A DNA stretch of 42,158 bases from Streptomyces sp. CB01881. Its GTDB lineage: Bacteria; Actinomycetota; Actinomycetes; Streptomycetales; Streptomycetaceae. The notes under the pieces were generated by a model. The model worked only from the letters and a program-made list of their open reading frames with translations. It was not told the origin of the DNA and ran no database searches. The translations under genes were made by a program, and so were the position numbers. The DNA lies in the NCBI RefSeq assembly GCF_002953255.1, contig NZ_CP026498.1, positions 7,592,484-7,634,641 of the forward strand, in the 5' to 3' direction. Positions 25,129-33,369 of the stretch are shown here, piece by piece (position 1 is the stretch's first letter; the number at the start of each line of letters is the position of its first letter).

Positions 25129-26591
25129 GACTGGACCACCTTGATGCTGCCGAGCCCGACCGTCAGCTTCAGGTCGAGCGTGCCCTTGGATGTCTGACCG
25201 TTCAACGGGTGGTACTGGTACGTGCGGCTGACGTTCTCGGTGGAGACCGGTTCCCCCGGGGCCTTGACGTCGCCGAGCAGGACCCGGGTGGTCAGGTTGA
25301 CCGTGACGTCCGACGGAAGGGTGACGGTCAGGTCGCCGGCGCCGAGCTGCACCGTGGTCGCCACGGTGGCGCCCGCCGGGTCCAGCCGGCCGAGGTCCAG
25401 CCGGATCTCGCCGGCGCCGAGGGTGTAGCGCTCGTTCAGGTCGTCCGCCGAGACGACGGTCCAGCTGCGTTCGCCGGCCGCGTTCTGCATGGAGTCCGGC
25501 GCGTGGCCGACGAAGGCGAGCGCCAGGGTGAGCAGCAGCCCGGGCACGACCAGCCGGCGGGCCCGGCCGAACTTCGCCCCGACGAGCAGCGTCAGGCCGA
25601 CGACCAGCAGGGCGGTCGCCAGCACGGCCGAGCTCACCACGGTGACGCTGTGGTGCCCCTCGGCGGCGGCCCAGACCGCGCTGGCCGCGCCGACCGCCAG
25701 CAGCACGCCGATCAGACCGAGCGGCGAGTGCTCGCGGTGGTGGTGGCGCACCATCACCGGCGGCCGGGGCGGGACGGCCGGGCCGCCCTTGCGCAGCGGG
25801 TCGCCCTGCGGCAGGTCGGCGCGCTGCCACCACGGCTGGGCCGGGCCGCCGGGCGGCGGGGCGGCGGGGCCGTGCGGGGCGGCGCCGGTGTCGCCGTACG
25901 GGTTGCGCTCGGGGTGGCGCGGGTCCCAGAGGTAGCCGCTCGGGCTGTCGGCCGGCATCGCGCCGGCCGCCCGCTCCCGGGCGTGCCGCTCGTGGGCCCG
26001 CTCGTCCCCGCCGGCCCGCGCCTGCTCGTCGGTCAGCGGCCAGGAGTAGGCGGAGGCCGGTCCGGACTCGGGGAAGTAGCGGTCGTACGGGCCGTGGCCG
26101 CGGTTGCGGCCGCGCCGGCGCCCGCGCTGGCGGCCGTGGCGGCGCTCCGGGTCGTACCGGACGGCCAGGAAGACCAGGCCGGCGAGCAGCATCAGCGGGA
26201 ACATCTGGTCGCCGTCGCCCATCGAGGCGAAGAAGACGCCGGTGCCGATCACGGTCAGCAGCACCGCGCCGACCGACTGGCCGTCCACCCGGCCGGTGAG
26301 CACCCGCTGGAGTTCGGTCCGGCCGGGCCGGCTGCCGCCCTTGCCGTCCGCGACCGGCTCGGTCGGGACGATCAGCCAGGCCAGTCCGTACAGGAAGAGA
26401 CCGAGGCCGCCGGAGAGGCAGAGCACCACCGTCACGACGCGGAAGACCACCGGGTCGATGTCCAGGTGCCGGCCCAGGCCGCCGCAGACACCGGCGACCA
26501 CGCGGTGGTGCTCGGTCCGGTTCAGCGGAGGGCGGTCCGGTGCGGGCGGGGCGCTCGGCCCGGCCTCCTGGATGCGGTGGTCTTCGGTCAT
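25125..26591 (-). CDS. PspC-domain membrane protein with C-terminal adhesin-like (toast-rack/LiaF-type) domain
   Basis: 488 residues. A PspC domain lies at about 24-80 (VVAGVCGGLGRHLDIDPVVF, then a helix ending LAWLIVP). Further hydrophobic helices at about 95-125 and 245-300 flank a long Pro/Gly/Arg-rich region with HPERNPYGDTGAAPHG. The C-terminal ~120 residues are beta-rich (LGAGEIRLDLGRLD, VQLGAGDLTVTLPSDVTV), typical of LiaF/toast-rack domains that sense envelope stress. It is divergent from a PspC-containing histidine kinase and probably supplies the sensor or inhibitor of that kinase; this is inference from family organisation. The ATG at 26591 gives MTEDHRIQEAG; an ATG nine bases upstream is possible. 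Confidence 0.88.
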   Translation of the reverse strand: MTEDHRIQEAGPSAPPAPDRPPLNRTEHHRVVAGVCGGLGRHLDIDPVVFRVVTVVLCLSGGLGLFLYGLAWLIVPTEPVADGKGGSRPGRTELQRVLTGRVDGQSVGAVLLTVIGTGVFFASMGDGDQMFPLMLLAGLVFLAVRYDPERRHGRQRGRRRGRNRGHGPYDRYFPESGPASAYSWPLTDEQARAGGDERAHERHARERAAGAMPADSPSGYLWDPRHPERNPYGDTGAAPHGPAAPPPGGPAQPWWQRADLPQGDPLRKGGPAVPPRPPVMVRHHHREHSPLGLIGVLLAVGAASAVWAAAEGHHSVTVVSSAVLATALLVVGLTLLVGAKFGRARRLVVPGLLLTLALAFVGHAPDSMQNAAGERSWTVVSADDLNERYTLGAGEIRLDLGRLDPAGATVATTVQLGAGDLTVTLPSDVTVNLTTRVLLGDVKAPGEPVSTENVSRTYQYHPLNGQTSKGTLDLKLTVGLGSIKVVQS

Positions 26592-26648
26592 GGCCACCAT
26601 CCTGGTGGCTCCCGGGCGCCCGCCCAACCGGTGCGGCCCCTGTCCGTA

Positions 26649-26688
26649 CCCTGACTTGTCCCTGAGAACAGCCAGGGATCCACCCTGA
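26649..26688. promoter_or_regulatory. Operator-like repeats in the PspC divergon
   Basis: TCCCTG-N8-CAGGGA (26659-26678) is a perfect dyad in the 133-bp gap between the two divergent PspC genes. The word CCCTGA recurs at 26649, 26660 and 26683. A likely binding site for the response regulator encoded at 28187-28882, controlling both arms. Confidence 0.5.
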
Positions 26689-26724
26689 TGCGTCCGGGCC
26701 CGCCCGCGTGGAACCATCGGTGGC

Positions 26725-28194
26725 GTGGCAGCCCCTGGTACCGATCCCCGTCCGCTCGTCCCCGACGCCCCGCCGTCGCAGGGCGCCGATCCTTCCGTGC
26801 CCGGCGACGGGCGGGCGCCGTACCGCAGGCTCTACCGGAGCCCGCAGGGCCGGATGCTCGGCGGTGTCGCGCACGGGCTCGCGGTGCACCTCGGGCTCCC
26901 GGTCGCCTGGGTCCGGGGCGCCTTCGTGCTGCTCTTCTTCGCCCAGGGCATCGGCGCGCTGCTGTACGCGGCGTTCTGGTTCGTGGTGCCGATAGGCATC
27001 GGCGAGCCCGCTCAGCGCGGCGGCGCGCACTGGGTGTACGTCAACGGGGCCTTCGTACCGGCCGGGTCCTGGCAGGCCTCCGGCGCGTCCGGCGCGGAGC
27101 TGAGCAAGGGGCGGCGCGGCTGGATCGGCCGGCTGCGGGAGCTGCTCCAGCACGCGCTGCAGGGCGAGCCCGCCGCCGAGCCCGGCGCCGAGCCGACGCA
27201 GGTCCGGGCCGCCTCGAAGGGCCAGGGCGGCCTGGGGCAGCTCGCCGCGCTGGTCATGGTGGTGATCGGCCTGATCGCCCTGCTGAACGCGCTCGGCGTG
27301 CAGACCGCGCGGCCGTACACCTGGCCGCTGCTGGCGATCGGCGTCGGCGTCGCGCTGGTCTGGCGGCAGGCCGACGACTCGCGCTGGCAGCGCTGGTTCG
27401 GCCTGGAGGAGGGCGAGAAGCGGCGCGGCGCCTACACCCGGGTCGGCGGCGGTGTGCTGCTGGTGGTGGCCGGCACCATCGCCTTCCTCGCCATGCAGGG
27501 CAGCGGCTCCACGCTCGGCTCGGTGATCGAGGCCTCGCTCGCCGTGCTGGCCGGCGTGCTGGTGCTGGTCGGCCCGTACGCGCTCCGGATGTGGCAGGAC
27601 CTCGGCGCCGAGCGGACCGCCCGCATCCGCGCCCAGGAGCGCGCCGAGATCGCCGCGCACGTCCACGACTCGGTGCTGCACACGCTGACCCTGATCCAGC
27701 GCCGGGCCGAGGACCCGAAGGAGGTGCTGCGGCTCGCCCGGGCCCAGGAGCGCGAGCTGCGGCTCTGGCTCTACCGTCCGGAGGCGGCCGCCGAGGAGGC
27801 GCCGGACACCATGGCGGAGAGCCTGCGCGCGGTGGTCGCCGAGGTCGAGGACCGCCACGGGGTCCCGGTCGAGCTGGTGATCGTCGGCGACTGCCCGATG
27901 GACGAGCGGATCGCGGCACAGATGCAGGCCGCGAGGGAGGCGACGGTCAATGCGGCCAAGTACGGTGGCGGGGGACCGGTCCAGGTCTACGCCGAGGTCG
28001 AGGGGAGGACGGTGATGGTGTTCGTCCGCGACCACGGTCCCGGCTTCGACCCCGACACGGTGCCCGAGGACCGGATGGGTGTCCGCGAGTCGATCCTCGG
28101 CCGGATGAAGCGCAACGGCGGCACCGCACGGGTGCGGCCGGCGCCGGACGGCGGGACCGAGGTCGAGCTGGAGATGGAGAGAACGAATGACTGA
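26725..28194 (+). CDS. Sensor histidine kinase with N-terminal PspC domain
   Basis: 489 residues. The N-terminal PspC domain (about 33-95) contains GRMLGGVAHGLAVHLGLPVA. Further membrane helices lie at about 170-215 and 245-285. The NarL-type dimerisation domain holds EIAAHVHDSVLHTL with phospho-His H314. The ATPase domain has the N-box AREATVNAAKYG and the G-box DHGPGFDPD. It autophosphorylates and passes phosphate to the regulator whose gene overlaps its 3' end by 8 bp. PspC kinases of this type respond to cell-envelope stress. GTG start at 26725 without a strong ribosome site; the upstream frame has no better start. Confidence 0.93.
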   Translation: MAAPGTDPRPLVPDAPPSQGADPSVPGDGRAPYRRLYRSPQGRMLGGVAHGLAVHLGLPVAWVRGAFVLLFFAQGIGALLYAAFWFVVPIGIGEPAQRGGAHWVYVNGAFVPAGSWQASGASGAELSKGRRGWIGRLRELLQHALQGEPAAEPGAEPTQVRAASKGQGGLGQLAALVMVVIGLIALLNALGVQTARPYTWPLLAIGVGVALVWRQADDSRWQRWFGLEEGEKRRGAYTRVGGGVLLVVAGTIAFLAMQGSGSTLGSVIEASLAVLAGVLVLVGPYALRMWQDLGAERTARIRAQERAEIAAHVHDSVLHTLTLIQRRAEDPKEVLRLARAQERELRLWLYRPEAAAEEAPDTMAESLRAVVAEVEDRHGVPVELVIVGDCPMDERIAAQMQAAREATVNAAKYGGGGPVQVYAEVEGRTVMVFVRDHGPGFDPDTVPEDRMGVRESILGRMKRNGGTARVRPAPDGGTEVELEMERTND

Positions 28195-28882
28195 GGCAGC
28201 GCCGATGGGGGTGCCCCCCGAGGGGCGGGTCGCGCGGGTCGTGCTGGTCGACGACCACCGGATGTTCCGCACCGGGGTCCGGGCCGAGATCGGGCGCACC
28301 GAGGCGACCGGGATCGACGTGGTCGGCGAGGCCGACGACGTCGAGTCGGCCGTCCGGGTGGTCGCCGAGACCAGGCCGGACGTCGTGCTGCTCGACGTCC
28401 ACCTGCCCGGCGGGGGCGGGGTCGAGGTGCTGCGCCGCTCGGCCGGGCTGATGGGCGAGCAGGGCGGGGTGAAGTTCCTCGCGCTCTCCGTCTCCGACGC
28501 CGCCGAGGACGTGATCGGCGTGATCCGCGGCGGTGCCCGCGGCTACGTCACCAAGACCATCACCGGCACCGACCTGGTCAACGCGATCTTCCGGATCTCC
28601 GACGGCGACGCGGTGTTCTCGCCCCGGCTGGCCGGCTTCGTGCTGGACGCCTTCGCCGCCACCGACACCCCGCCGGTGGACGAGGACCTCGACCGGCTGA
28701 CCCAGCGCGAGCGCGAGGTGCTGCGGCTGATCGCGCGCGGCTACGCGTACAAGGAGATCGCCAAGCAGCTCTTCATCTCGGTGAAGACGGTGGAGAGCCA
28801 CGTCTCGGCGGTGCTGCGCAAGCTCCAGCTGAGCAACCGGCACGAGCTGACCCGCTGGGCCACCGCCCGCCGCCTGGTCTGA
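28187..28882 (+). CDS. NarL/LuxR-family response regulator, partner of the PspC kinase
   Basis: 231 residues. The receiver domain has D22/D23, phosphoacceptor D70 in VVLLDVHLPG and the conserved Lys in GYVTKT. The LuxR HTH (about 165-228) contains LTQREREVLRLIARGYAYKE and KTVESHVSAVLRKL. The ATG lies inside the 3' end of the kinase gene (8-bp overlap), indicating coupled translation. A strong terminator follows. The dyad at 26659-26678 is the best candidate binding site. Confidence 0.95.
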   Translation: MTEAAPMGVPPEGRVARVVLVDDHRMFRTGVRAEIGRTEATGIDVVGEADDVESAVRVVAETRPDVVLLDVHLPGGGGVEVLRRSAGLMGEQGGVKFLALSVSDAAEDVIGVIRGGARGYVTKTITGTDLVNAIFRISDGDAVFSPRLAGFVLDAFAATDTPPVDEDLDRLTQREREVLRLIARGYAYKEIAKQLFISVKTVESHVSAVLRKLQLSNRHELTRWATARRLV

Positions 28883-28894
28883 CGCCCGCTCCGC

Positions 28895-28948
28895 GGTACG
28901 ACGTGGGCCCGCCCCTCCCCTTCCGGAGGCGCGGGCCCGCGTCGTACC
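28895..28948 (+). terminator. Terminator after the response regulator gene
   Basis: An 18-bp stem, 28895-28912 with 28931-28948 (one G-U pair), with an 18-nt C-rich loop that includes CTCCCCTTCCGGAGG. Confidence 0.85.
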
Positions 28949-29027
28949 GGCTCCCGGGAACCGCCTGCTCCGGAGGGGGGCGGAGGCGGCCCCGGTGAAC
29001 CGGCCCGGGCTTGTCGGTGCGTGGCCA

Positions 29028-29042
29028 TAGACTCGGAGTGCC
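29028..29042 (+). promoter_or_regulatory. -10 element giving a near-leaderless uvrD/pcrA transcript
   Basis: TAGACT (29028-29033) lies 9 bp before the ATG at 29043. No ribosome site is visible, so the mRNA should start within a few bases of the ATG. No matching -35 was found. Confidence 0.4.
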
Positions 29043-31709
29043 ATGAGTAGCCTCTTTGACGACCTCCCGCTCCCCGGTTTCGAGGCCCCCGCCGCCGGGC
29101 CCGCCGCCGGGTCGAAGCAGCAGCCCGCCGCCGCGCCCATCGACGAGGAGCCGCCGCCGTACGAGGACGACGTCCCGTACGACGCGTACGAGGAGGCGAT
29201 CCCGGAGGGGCTCTTCCGGACCGACCACGCCGCGGAGACCGAGCGGGACTCCTGGTACCGCAACGGCGCCCCCCGCACCGTGGTCGACCCGGCCCAGCTG
29301 CTGGAGGGGATGAACGACCCGCAGCGCGAGGCCGTGCTGCACGCGGGCTCGCCGCTGCTCATCGTGGCCGGCGCGGGCTCCGGCAAGACGCGGGTGCTGA
29401 CCCACCGGATCGCCCACCTGCTGGGCGCCCGCGGGGTGCAGCCGGGCGAGATCCTGGCGATCACCTTCACCAACAAGGCGGCCGGCGAGATGCGCGAGCG
29501 CGTCGAGCAGCTGGTCGGGCCGCGGGCCCGGGCGATGTGGGTCTCCACCTTCCACAGCGCCTGCGTGCGGATCCTGCGCCGCGAGTCCAAGCTGCTCGGC
29601 TTCACCTCGTCGTTCTCGATCTACGACTCGGCGGACTCGCAGCGGCTGATGTCCCTGGTCTGCCGGGACCTCGACCTCGACCCGAAGCAGTTCCCGCCGA
29701 AGTCCTTCACCGCGAAGATCAGCAACCTGAAGAACGAGCTGATCGACGAGGAGACCTACGCCGACCAGGCCGCCAACCCGATGGAGAAGAAGCTCGCCGA
29801 GGCGTACTTCCTCTACCAGCGGCGGTTGCGCGAGGCCAACGCGCTCGACTTCGACGACATCATCATGACGACGGTGAACCTGCTCCAGGCCTTCCCCGAC
29901 GTCGCGGAGCACTACCGGCGGCGGTTCCGGCACATCCTGGTCGACGAGTACCAGGACACCAACCACGCCCAGTACATGCTGGTGCGCGAGCTCAGCGGGG
30001 GCGCCGTCGCCAGTGCCCCGAAGCGCACCGCGGACGGGGACTTCGTGAACCCGGCGGCCGGGCGGCTGGCCGAGGTGCCGCCGGCCGAGCTCTGCGTCGT
30101 CGGTGACGCGGACCAGTCGATCTACGCCTTCCGCGGCGCGACGATCCGCAACATCCTCCAGTTCGAGGAGGACTACCCGAACGCGACCACGATCCTGCTG
30201 GAGCAGAACTACCGCTCCACCCAGACCATCCTGAGCGCCGCCAACGCCGTCATCGAGCGGAACACCAGCCGCCGGGAGAAGAAGCTCTGGACGGCCGGCG
30301 ACCACGGCGAGAAGGTCGTCGGGTACGTCGCGGACGACGAGCACGGCGAGGCCCAGTTCATCGCCGACGAGATCGACCGGCTGACCGACGCGGGCGACGC
30401 CAAGCCCGGCGACGTCGCGATCTTCTACCGGACCAACGCGCAGTCCCGCGTGTTCGAGGAGGTGTTCATCCGGGTCGGCCTGCCCTACAAGGTGGTCGGC
30501 GGGGTGCGCTTCTACGAGCGCAAGGAGGTCCGGGACGTCCTGGCGTACCTGCGGGTGCTCTCCAACCCGGAGGACACCGTGCCGCTGCGCCGGATCCTCA
30601 ACGTGCCCAAGCGCGGCATCGGCGAGCGGGCCGAGGCGATGATCGACGCGCTGGCCTCGCGCGAGCGGATCTCCTTCGCGCAGGCGCTCCAGCGGGTGGA
30701 CGAGGCGTACGGGATGGCCGCGCGCTCGGCGAACGCGGTGCGGAAGTTCAACGAGCTGATGGCCGGGCTGCGGCAGGTCGTCGCCTCGGGCGCCGGGCCG
30801 GCCGCGGTGCTGGAGGCGGTGCTGGAGGAGACGGGGTACCTCGCCGAGCTCCAGTCCTCGACCGACCCGCAGGACGAGACCCGGGTGGAGAACCTCCAGG
30901 AGCTCGCGTCGGTGGCCCTGGAGTACGAGCAGGACCCGGGCGAGCGGCCCGACGCGGGCGAGGACGGTGCGCCGCCGGTCGGCTCGCTGGCCGACTTCCT
31001 GGAGCGGGTCGCGCTGGTCGCCGACTCCGACCAGATCCCGGACGAGGACGAGGAGGGGCAGGGCGTCATCACGATGATGACCCTGCACACCGCCAAGGGC
31101 CTGGAGTTCCCGGTGGTCTTCCTGACCGGCATGGAGGACGGGATCTTCCCGCACATGCGGGCGCTCAACCAGGTCAAGGAGCTGGAGGAGGAGCGGCGGC
31201 TCGCGTACGTCGGGCTCACCCGCGCGCGGGAGCGGCTCTACCTGACCCGCTCGGTGCTGCGCAGCGCCTGGGGCCAGCCCTCGTACAACCCGGCCTCGCG
31301 GTTCCTGGAGGAGATCCCGGAGAACCTGGTGGAGTGGAAGCGGACGGGGGCGGCCCCGGTGCCGGCCTCGCGCGGGTACTCCTCGGGGTCGTCCTGGGGC
31401 GGCAGGTCCACCGGCTCGGGCTTCGGCGGCTCGGGTGGTTCCGGCGGTTCCTCGCGCGGTGCCGCGCGCGGCGGGGCGGCGGCCTCGCCGAAGGCGGGCT
31501 GGGGGCAGTCGGCGCGGCGGGCCGGCGCGGCGGTCGAGCGGGAGGTCGTGGCCCTGGCGGTCGGGGACCGGGTCACCCACGACACCTTCGGGCTGGGCAC
31601 GGTGGTGGCCACCACGGGCGTCGGGGACAAGGCGCAGGCCACCGTCGACTTCGGGACGGAGGGGCGCAAGCAGCTGCTGCTGCGGTACGCGCCGGTGGAG
31701 AAGCTCTGA
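29043..31709 (+). CDS. ATP-dependent DNA helicase UvrD/PcrA
   Basis: 888 residues, a superfamily 1A 3'-5' helicase for nucleotide excision repair and replication-fork maintenance. An acidic low-complexity extension of ~85 residues precedes the Q-motif. Walker A is GAGSGKT with K115; Walker B is VDEYQD (300-305). GDADQSIYAFRGA, EQNYRS, MTLHTAKGLEFP and YVGLTRARERLY are the later helicase motifs. A Gly/Ser-rich linker leads to a C-terminal Tudor/CarD-like domain (GDRVTHDTFGLGTVV), which in PcrA/UvrD binds RNA polymerase. It corresponds to mycobacterial uvrD1, also next to an M23 peptidase gene. Confidence 0.95.
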   Translation: MSSLFDDLPLPGFEAPAAGPAAGSKQQPAAAPIDEEPPPYEDDVPYDAYEEAIPEGLFRTDHAAETERDSWYRNGAPRTVVDPAQLLEGMNDPQREAVLHAGSPLLIVAGAGSGKTRVLTHRIAHLLGARGVQPGEILAITFTNKAAGEMRERVEQLVGPRARAMWVSTFHSACVRILRRESKLLGFTSSFSIYDSADSQRLMSLVCRDLDLDPKQFPPKSFTAKISNLKNELIDEETYADQAANPMEKKLAEAYFLYQRRLREANALDFDDIIMTTVNLLQAFPDVAEHYRRRFRHILVDEYQDTNHAQYMLVRELSGGAVASAPKRTADGDFVNPAAGRLAEVPPAELCVVGDADQSIYAFRGATIRNILQFEEDYPNATTILLEQNYRSTQTILSAANAVIERNTSRREKKLWTAGDHGEKVVGYVADDEHGEAQFIADEIDRLTDAGDAKPGDVAIFYRTNAQSRVFEEVFIRVGLPYKVVGGVRFYERKEVRDVLAYLRVLSNPEDTVPLRRILNVPKRGIGERAEAMIDALASRERISFAQALQRVDEAYGMAARSANAVRKFNELMAGLRQVVASGAGPAAVLEAVLEETGYLAELQSSTDPQDETRVENLQELASVALEYEQDPGERPDAGEDGAPPVGSLADFLERVALVADSDQIPDEDEEGQGVITMMTLHTAKGLEFPVVFLTGMEDGIFPHMRALNQVKELEEERRLAYVGLTRARERLYLTRSVLRSAWGQPSYNPASRFLEEIPENLVEWKRTGAAPVPASRGYSSGSSWGGRSTGSGFGGSGGSGGSSRGAARGGAAASPKAGWGQSARRAGAAVEREVVALAVGDRVTHDTFGLGTVVATTGVGDKAQATVDFGTEGRKQLLLRYAPVEKL

Positions 31710-31769
31710 CGGCCGGCGGCCCGGGGGCCGCGGGCCGGGCAGCCGGGGGCTGGACGGCCGGCGGCCGGC

Positions 31770-32579
31770 TCAGCGCGGGTCCAGGCCGTTGGCGAGGAAC
31801 CACGGCAGCGGGTCGACCGGCCCGCTGCCGCCGGACGGCCGGATCTCGAAGTGCAGGTGCGGCCCGGTGCTGTTGCCGCTGCTGCCGACGAAGGCGATGA
31901 CGTCGCCCTGCTTCACCGGCCCCTTGCGGATCTTGTACGCCCGCAGGTGGCAGTACCAGGCCTCGGTGCCGTCGGACATCTTCAATATCGTCATGTAGCC
32001 GTACGACGGGTTCCACTGCGTGCGGATCGTGCCGTCGGTGACGGCCATGACCGGGGTGCCGCCGTCGACGGGGAAGTCGATCCCGGTGTGGCGGTTGGCC
32101 CAGTGGGTGCCGGCCTCCCCGAACAGCTCGCCGAGGCCGTGCTGGGCGACCGGCATGACCACCTTGGGCTGGGCCGGTTCGGCGGTGGGTTCGGCGGCCG
32201 GCTGGGCGGCCGGGGCGGGGGCGGGCTGGTCGCCGGAGAGCGGCTGGCGGGCGTTGCCGCGGGAGGCCTGGCCGGCGCCGTCCACGGCGAGCGCCTGCTG
32301 GGCGGCGGCCCGGGCGGGCGCGTTGTCCGGCGCGTCGGCGGCCGTGGCCTGCTCGGGAACCAGGCCGGCGGCCTGTGTGCGCTGCTGGCCGGCCTCGCCC
32401 TGGACGGTGACGGCGGCGGCCGCCGCCACTCCGAGCGCGGCCACCGAGGGCAGGGCGACGCGCAGCAGCGCCGTCCGGGTGGCGGCCTTGGCGGCGCCGC
32501 GGCGCTGGGCACGCGACTGCTCGCGGGCGGCCAGGCGCAGCTCCGCCCTGGTCGGGCGGGCGTCGGCGTCGGGAGCCAT
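31770..32579 (-). CDS. M23-family (LytM-like) peptidoglycan endopeptidase
   Basis: 269 residues. A charged N-terminus is followed by a hydrophobic segment at about 37-58 (LLRVALPSVAALGVAAAAA), a signal or anchor. An Ala/Pro/Gln-rich linker extends to about 140. The C-terminal zinc peptidase has H164-T-G-I-D168, H211 and the H241-L-H243 pair, so all zinc and catalytic residues are present. It should act outside the membrane on peptidoglycan cross-bridges, or degrade cell wall during growth. The ATG at 32579 is supported by GAGGAGG. It is convergent with the helicase gene. The order uvrD then M23 is also seen in mycobacteria. Confidence 0.92.
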   Translation of the reverse strand: MAPDADARPTRAELRLAAREQSRAQRRGAAKAATRTALLRVALPSVAALGVAAAAAVTVQGEAGQQRTQAAGLVPEQATAADAPDNAPARAAAQQALAVDGAGQASRGNARQPLSGDQPAPAPAAQPAAEPTAEPAQPKVVMPVAQHGLGELFGEAGTHWANRHTGIDFPVDGGTPVMAVTDGTIRTQWNPSYGYMTILKMSDGTEAWYCHLRAYKIRKGPVKQGDVIAFVGSSGNSTGPHLHFEIRPSGGSGPVDPLPWFLANGLDPR

Positions 32580-32913
32580 CGGGGGCTGCCTCCTCGGTGG
32601 GCCTCGGGCACGTCGTCGGGCGAGGGGAAAACTGCCGAGACTGTAGCCGTAACGCCGACATCCGGACAAAAGTCCGTAAGTCAAGAGGGGAGTTGGCGGG
32701 CTGTGGACGGATTTCGCGGGCCCGCCGGTGGAAGACTTGAGGTGACCGGCCGGTAGCAAGCGGCTGGGCTGTGATTTTCCCCTCCTCTTGAGGGGCGGCA
32801 CGGTCGGGGGGGCCGGGTGGCGCTAACCTCCCCTCAGGTTTGTTATCGGTGGTTAACCGCGCCCGTGCCCGACGAGGTCTGGGGTGGTGGACGACGAAGT
32901 CCAGGAGGCAGTG
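32580..32913. other. 334-bp divergent region between the M23 and icmB-like genes
   Basis: No gene is seen. It contains the M23 promoter candidate and an overlapping hairpin (32640-32676), an AT-richer stretch at 32655-32705, TAACCT (32823-32828) and a GGTTAACC palindrome on the icmB side. I searched by eye for a c-di-AMP (ydaO) riboswitch, as some streptomycete wall-hydrolase genes carry one, and did not see it. Confidence 0.6.
32640..32676 (-). promoter_or_regulatory. M23 gene promoter with overlapping dyad
   Basis: On the minus strand TTGTCC (32669-32664) and TACAGT (32645-32640) are separated by 18 bp. The -35 lies inside the dyad CGGAC-AAAA-GTCCG (32663-32676), so a repressor or activator could act here. 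Confidence 0.5.
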
Positions 32914-33321
32914 ATGGGTGTGTCAGGGCCGATCCGTGTGGTGGTCGCCAAGCCCGGGCTCGACGGTCACGACCGCGGCGCCAAGGTCATCGCGCGTGCC
33001 CTGCGCGACGCCGGTATGGAGGTCATCTACACCGGCCTGCACCAGACGCCCGAGCAGATCGTCGACACCGCGATCCAGGAGGACGCGGACGGCATCGGGC
33101 TGTCGGTCCTCTCCGGCGCGCACATGACGCTCTGCGCCCGGGTGCTGGAGCTGCTGAAGGAGCGCGAGGCGGAGGACATCAAGGTCTTCTGCGGCGGGAT
33201 CATCCCGGACGAGGACATCGTCGAGCTCAAGGCCATGGGCGTCGCCGACATCTTCACCCCCGGCACGCCGACCCGGGACGTGGTGGCGTGGGTCGAGGCG
33301 AACCTCCGGGCCGCCGGCTAG
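32914..33321 (+). CDS. icmB: Cobalamin-binding small subunit of isobutyryl-CoA mutase (IcmB-like)
   Basis: 135 residues consisting only of a B12-binding Rossmann domain. VVVAKPGLDGHDRGAKVI contains the DxHxxG motif whose His replaces the lower ligand of cobalamin, and GIGLSVLSGAH and FCGGIIPDEDI complete the fold. The length and sequence match IcmB, which pairs with the large subunit IcmA to interconvert isobutyryl-CoA and butyryl-CoA. No icmA is in the window, which is usual because icmA lies elsewhere in Streptomyces. A related methylmalonyl- or ethylmalonyl-CoA mutase subunit cannot be excluded. The ATG at 32914 follows AGGAGG (32903-32908). Confidence 0.8.
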   Translation: MGVSGPIRVVVAKPGLDGHDRGAKVIARALRDAGMEVIYTGLHQTPEQIVDTAIQEDADGIGLSVLSGAHMTLCARVLELLKEREAEDIKVFCGGIIPDEDIVELKAMGVADIFTPGTPTRDVVAWVEANLRAAG

Positions 33322-33334
33322 GAACGCCGCCCGA

Positions 33335-33369
33335 CGGGCCGGTGCGGGGATCACCCCCGTACCGGCCCG
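33335..33369. terminator. Bidirectional terminator overlapping the end of the DUF5691 gene
   Basis: A 15-bp stem with one mismatch, 33335-33349 (CGGGCCGGTGCGGGG) with 33355-33369. The right arm covers the last six codons and stop of the convergent DUF5691 gene. Confidence 0.75.

Noticed and set aside
24904..28299. A 1131-codon open frame on the minus strand across the PspC and kinase genes
   Set aside because: Only its ends coincide with the real minus-strand genes; the part over the plus-strand histidine kinase is a GC-rich antisense frame of Arg/Pro/Ala-rich composition.
31710..31769. Terminator between uvrD and the M23 gene
   Set aside because: Only short GC-rich self-complementary words with loops of two bases and a repeated ACGGCCGGCGGCC; no convincing stem.
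32580..32913. c-di-AMP (ydaO) riboswitch before the M23 gene
   Set aside because: The predicted leader is only about 54 nt and lacks the conserved helices.
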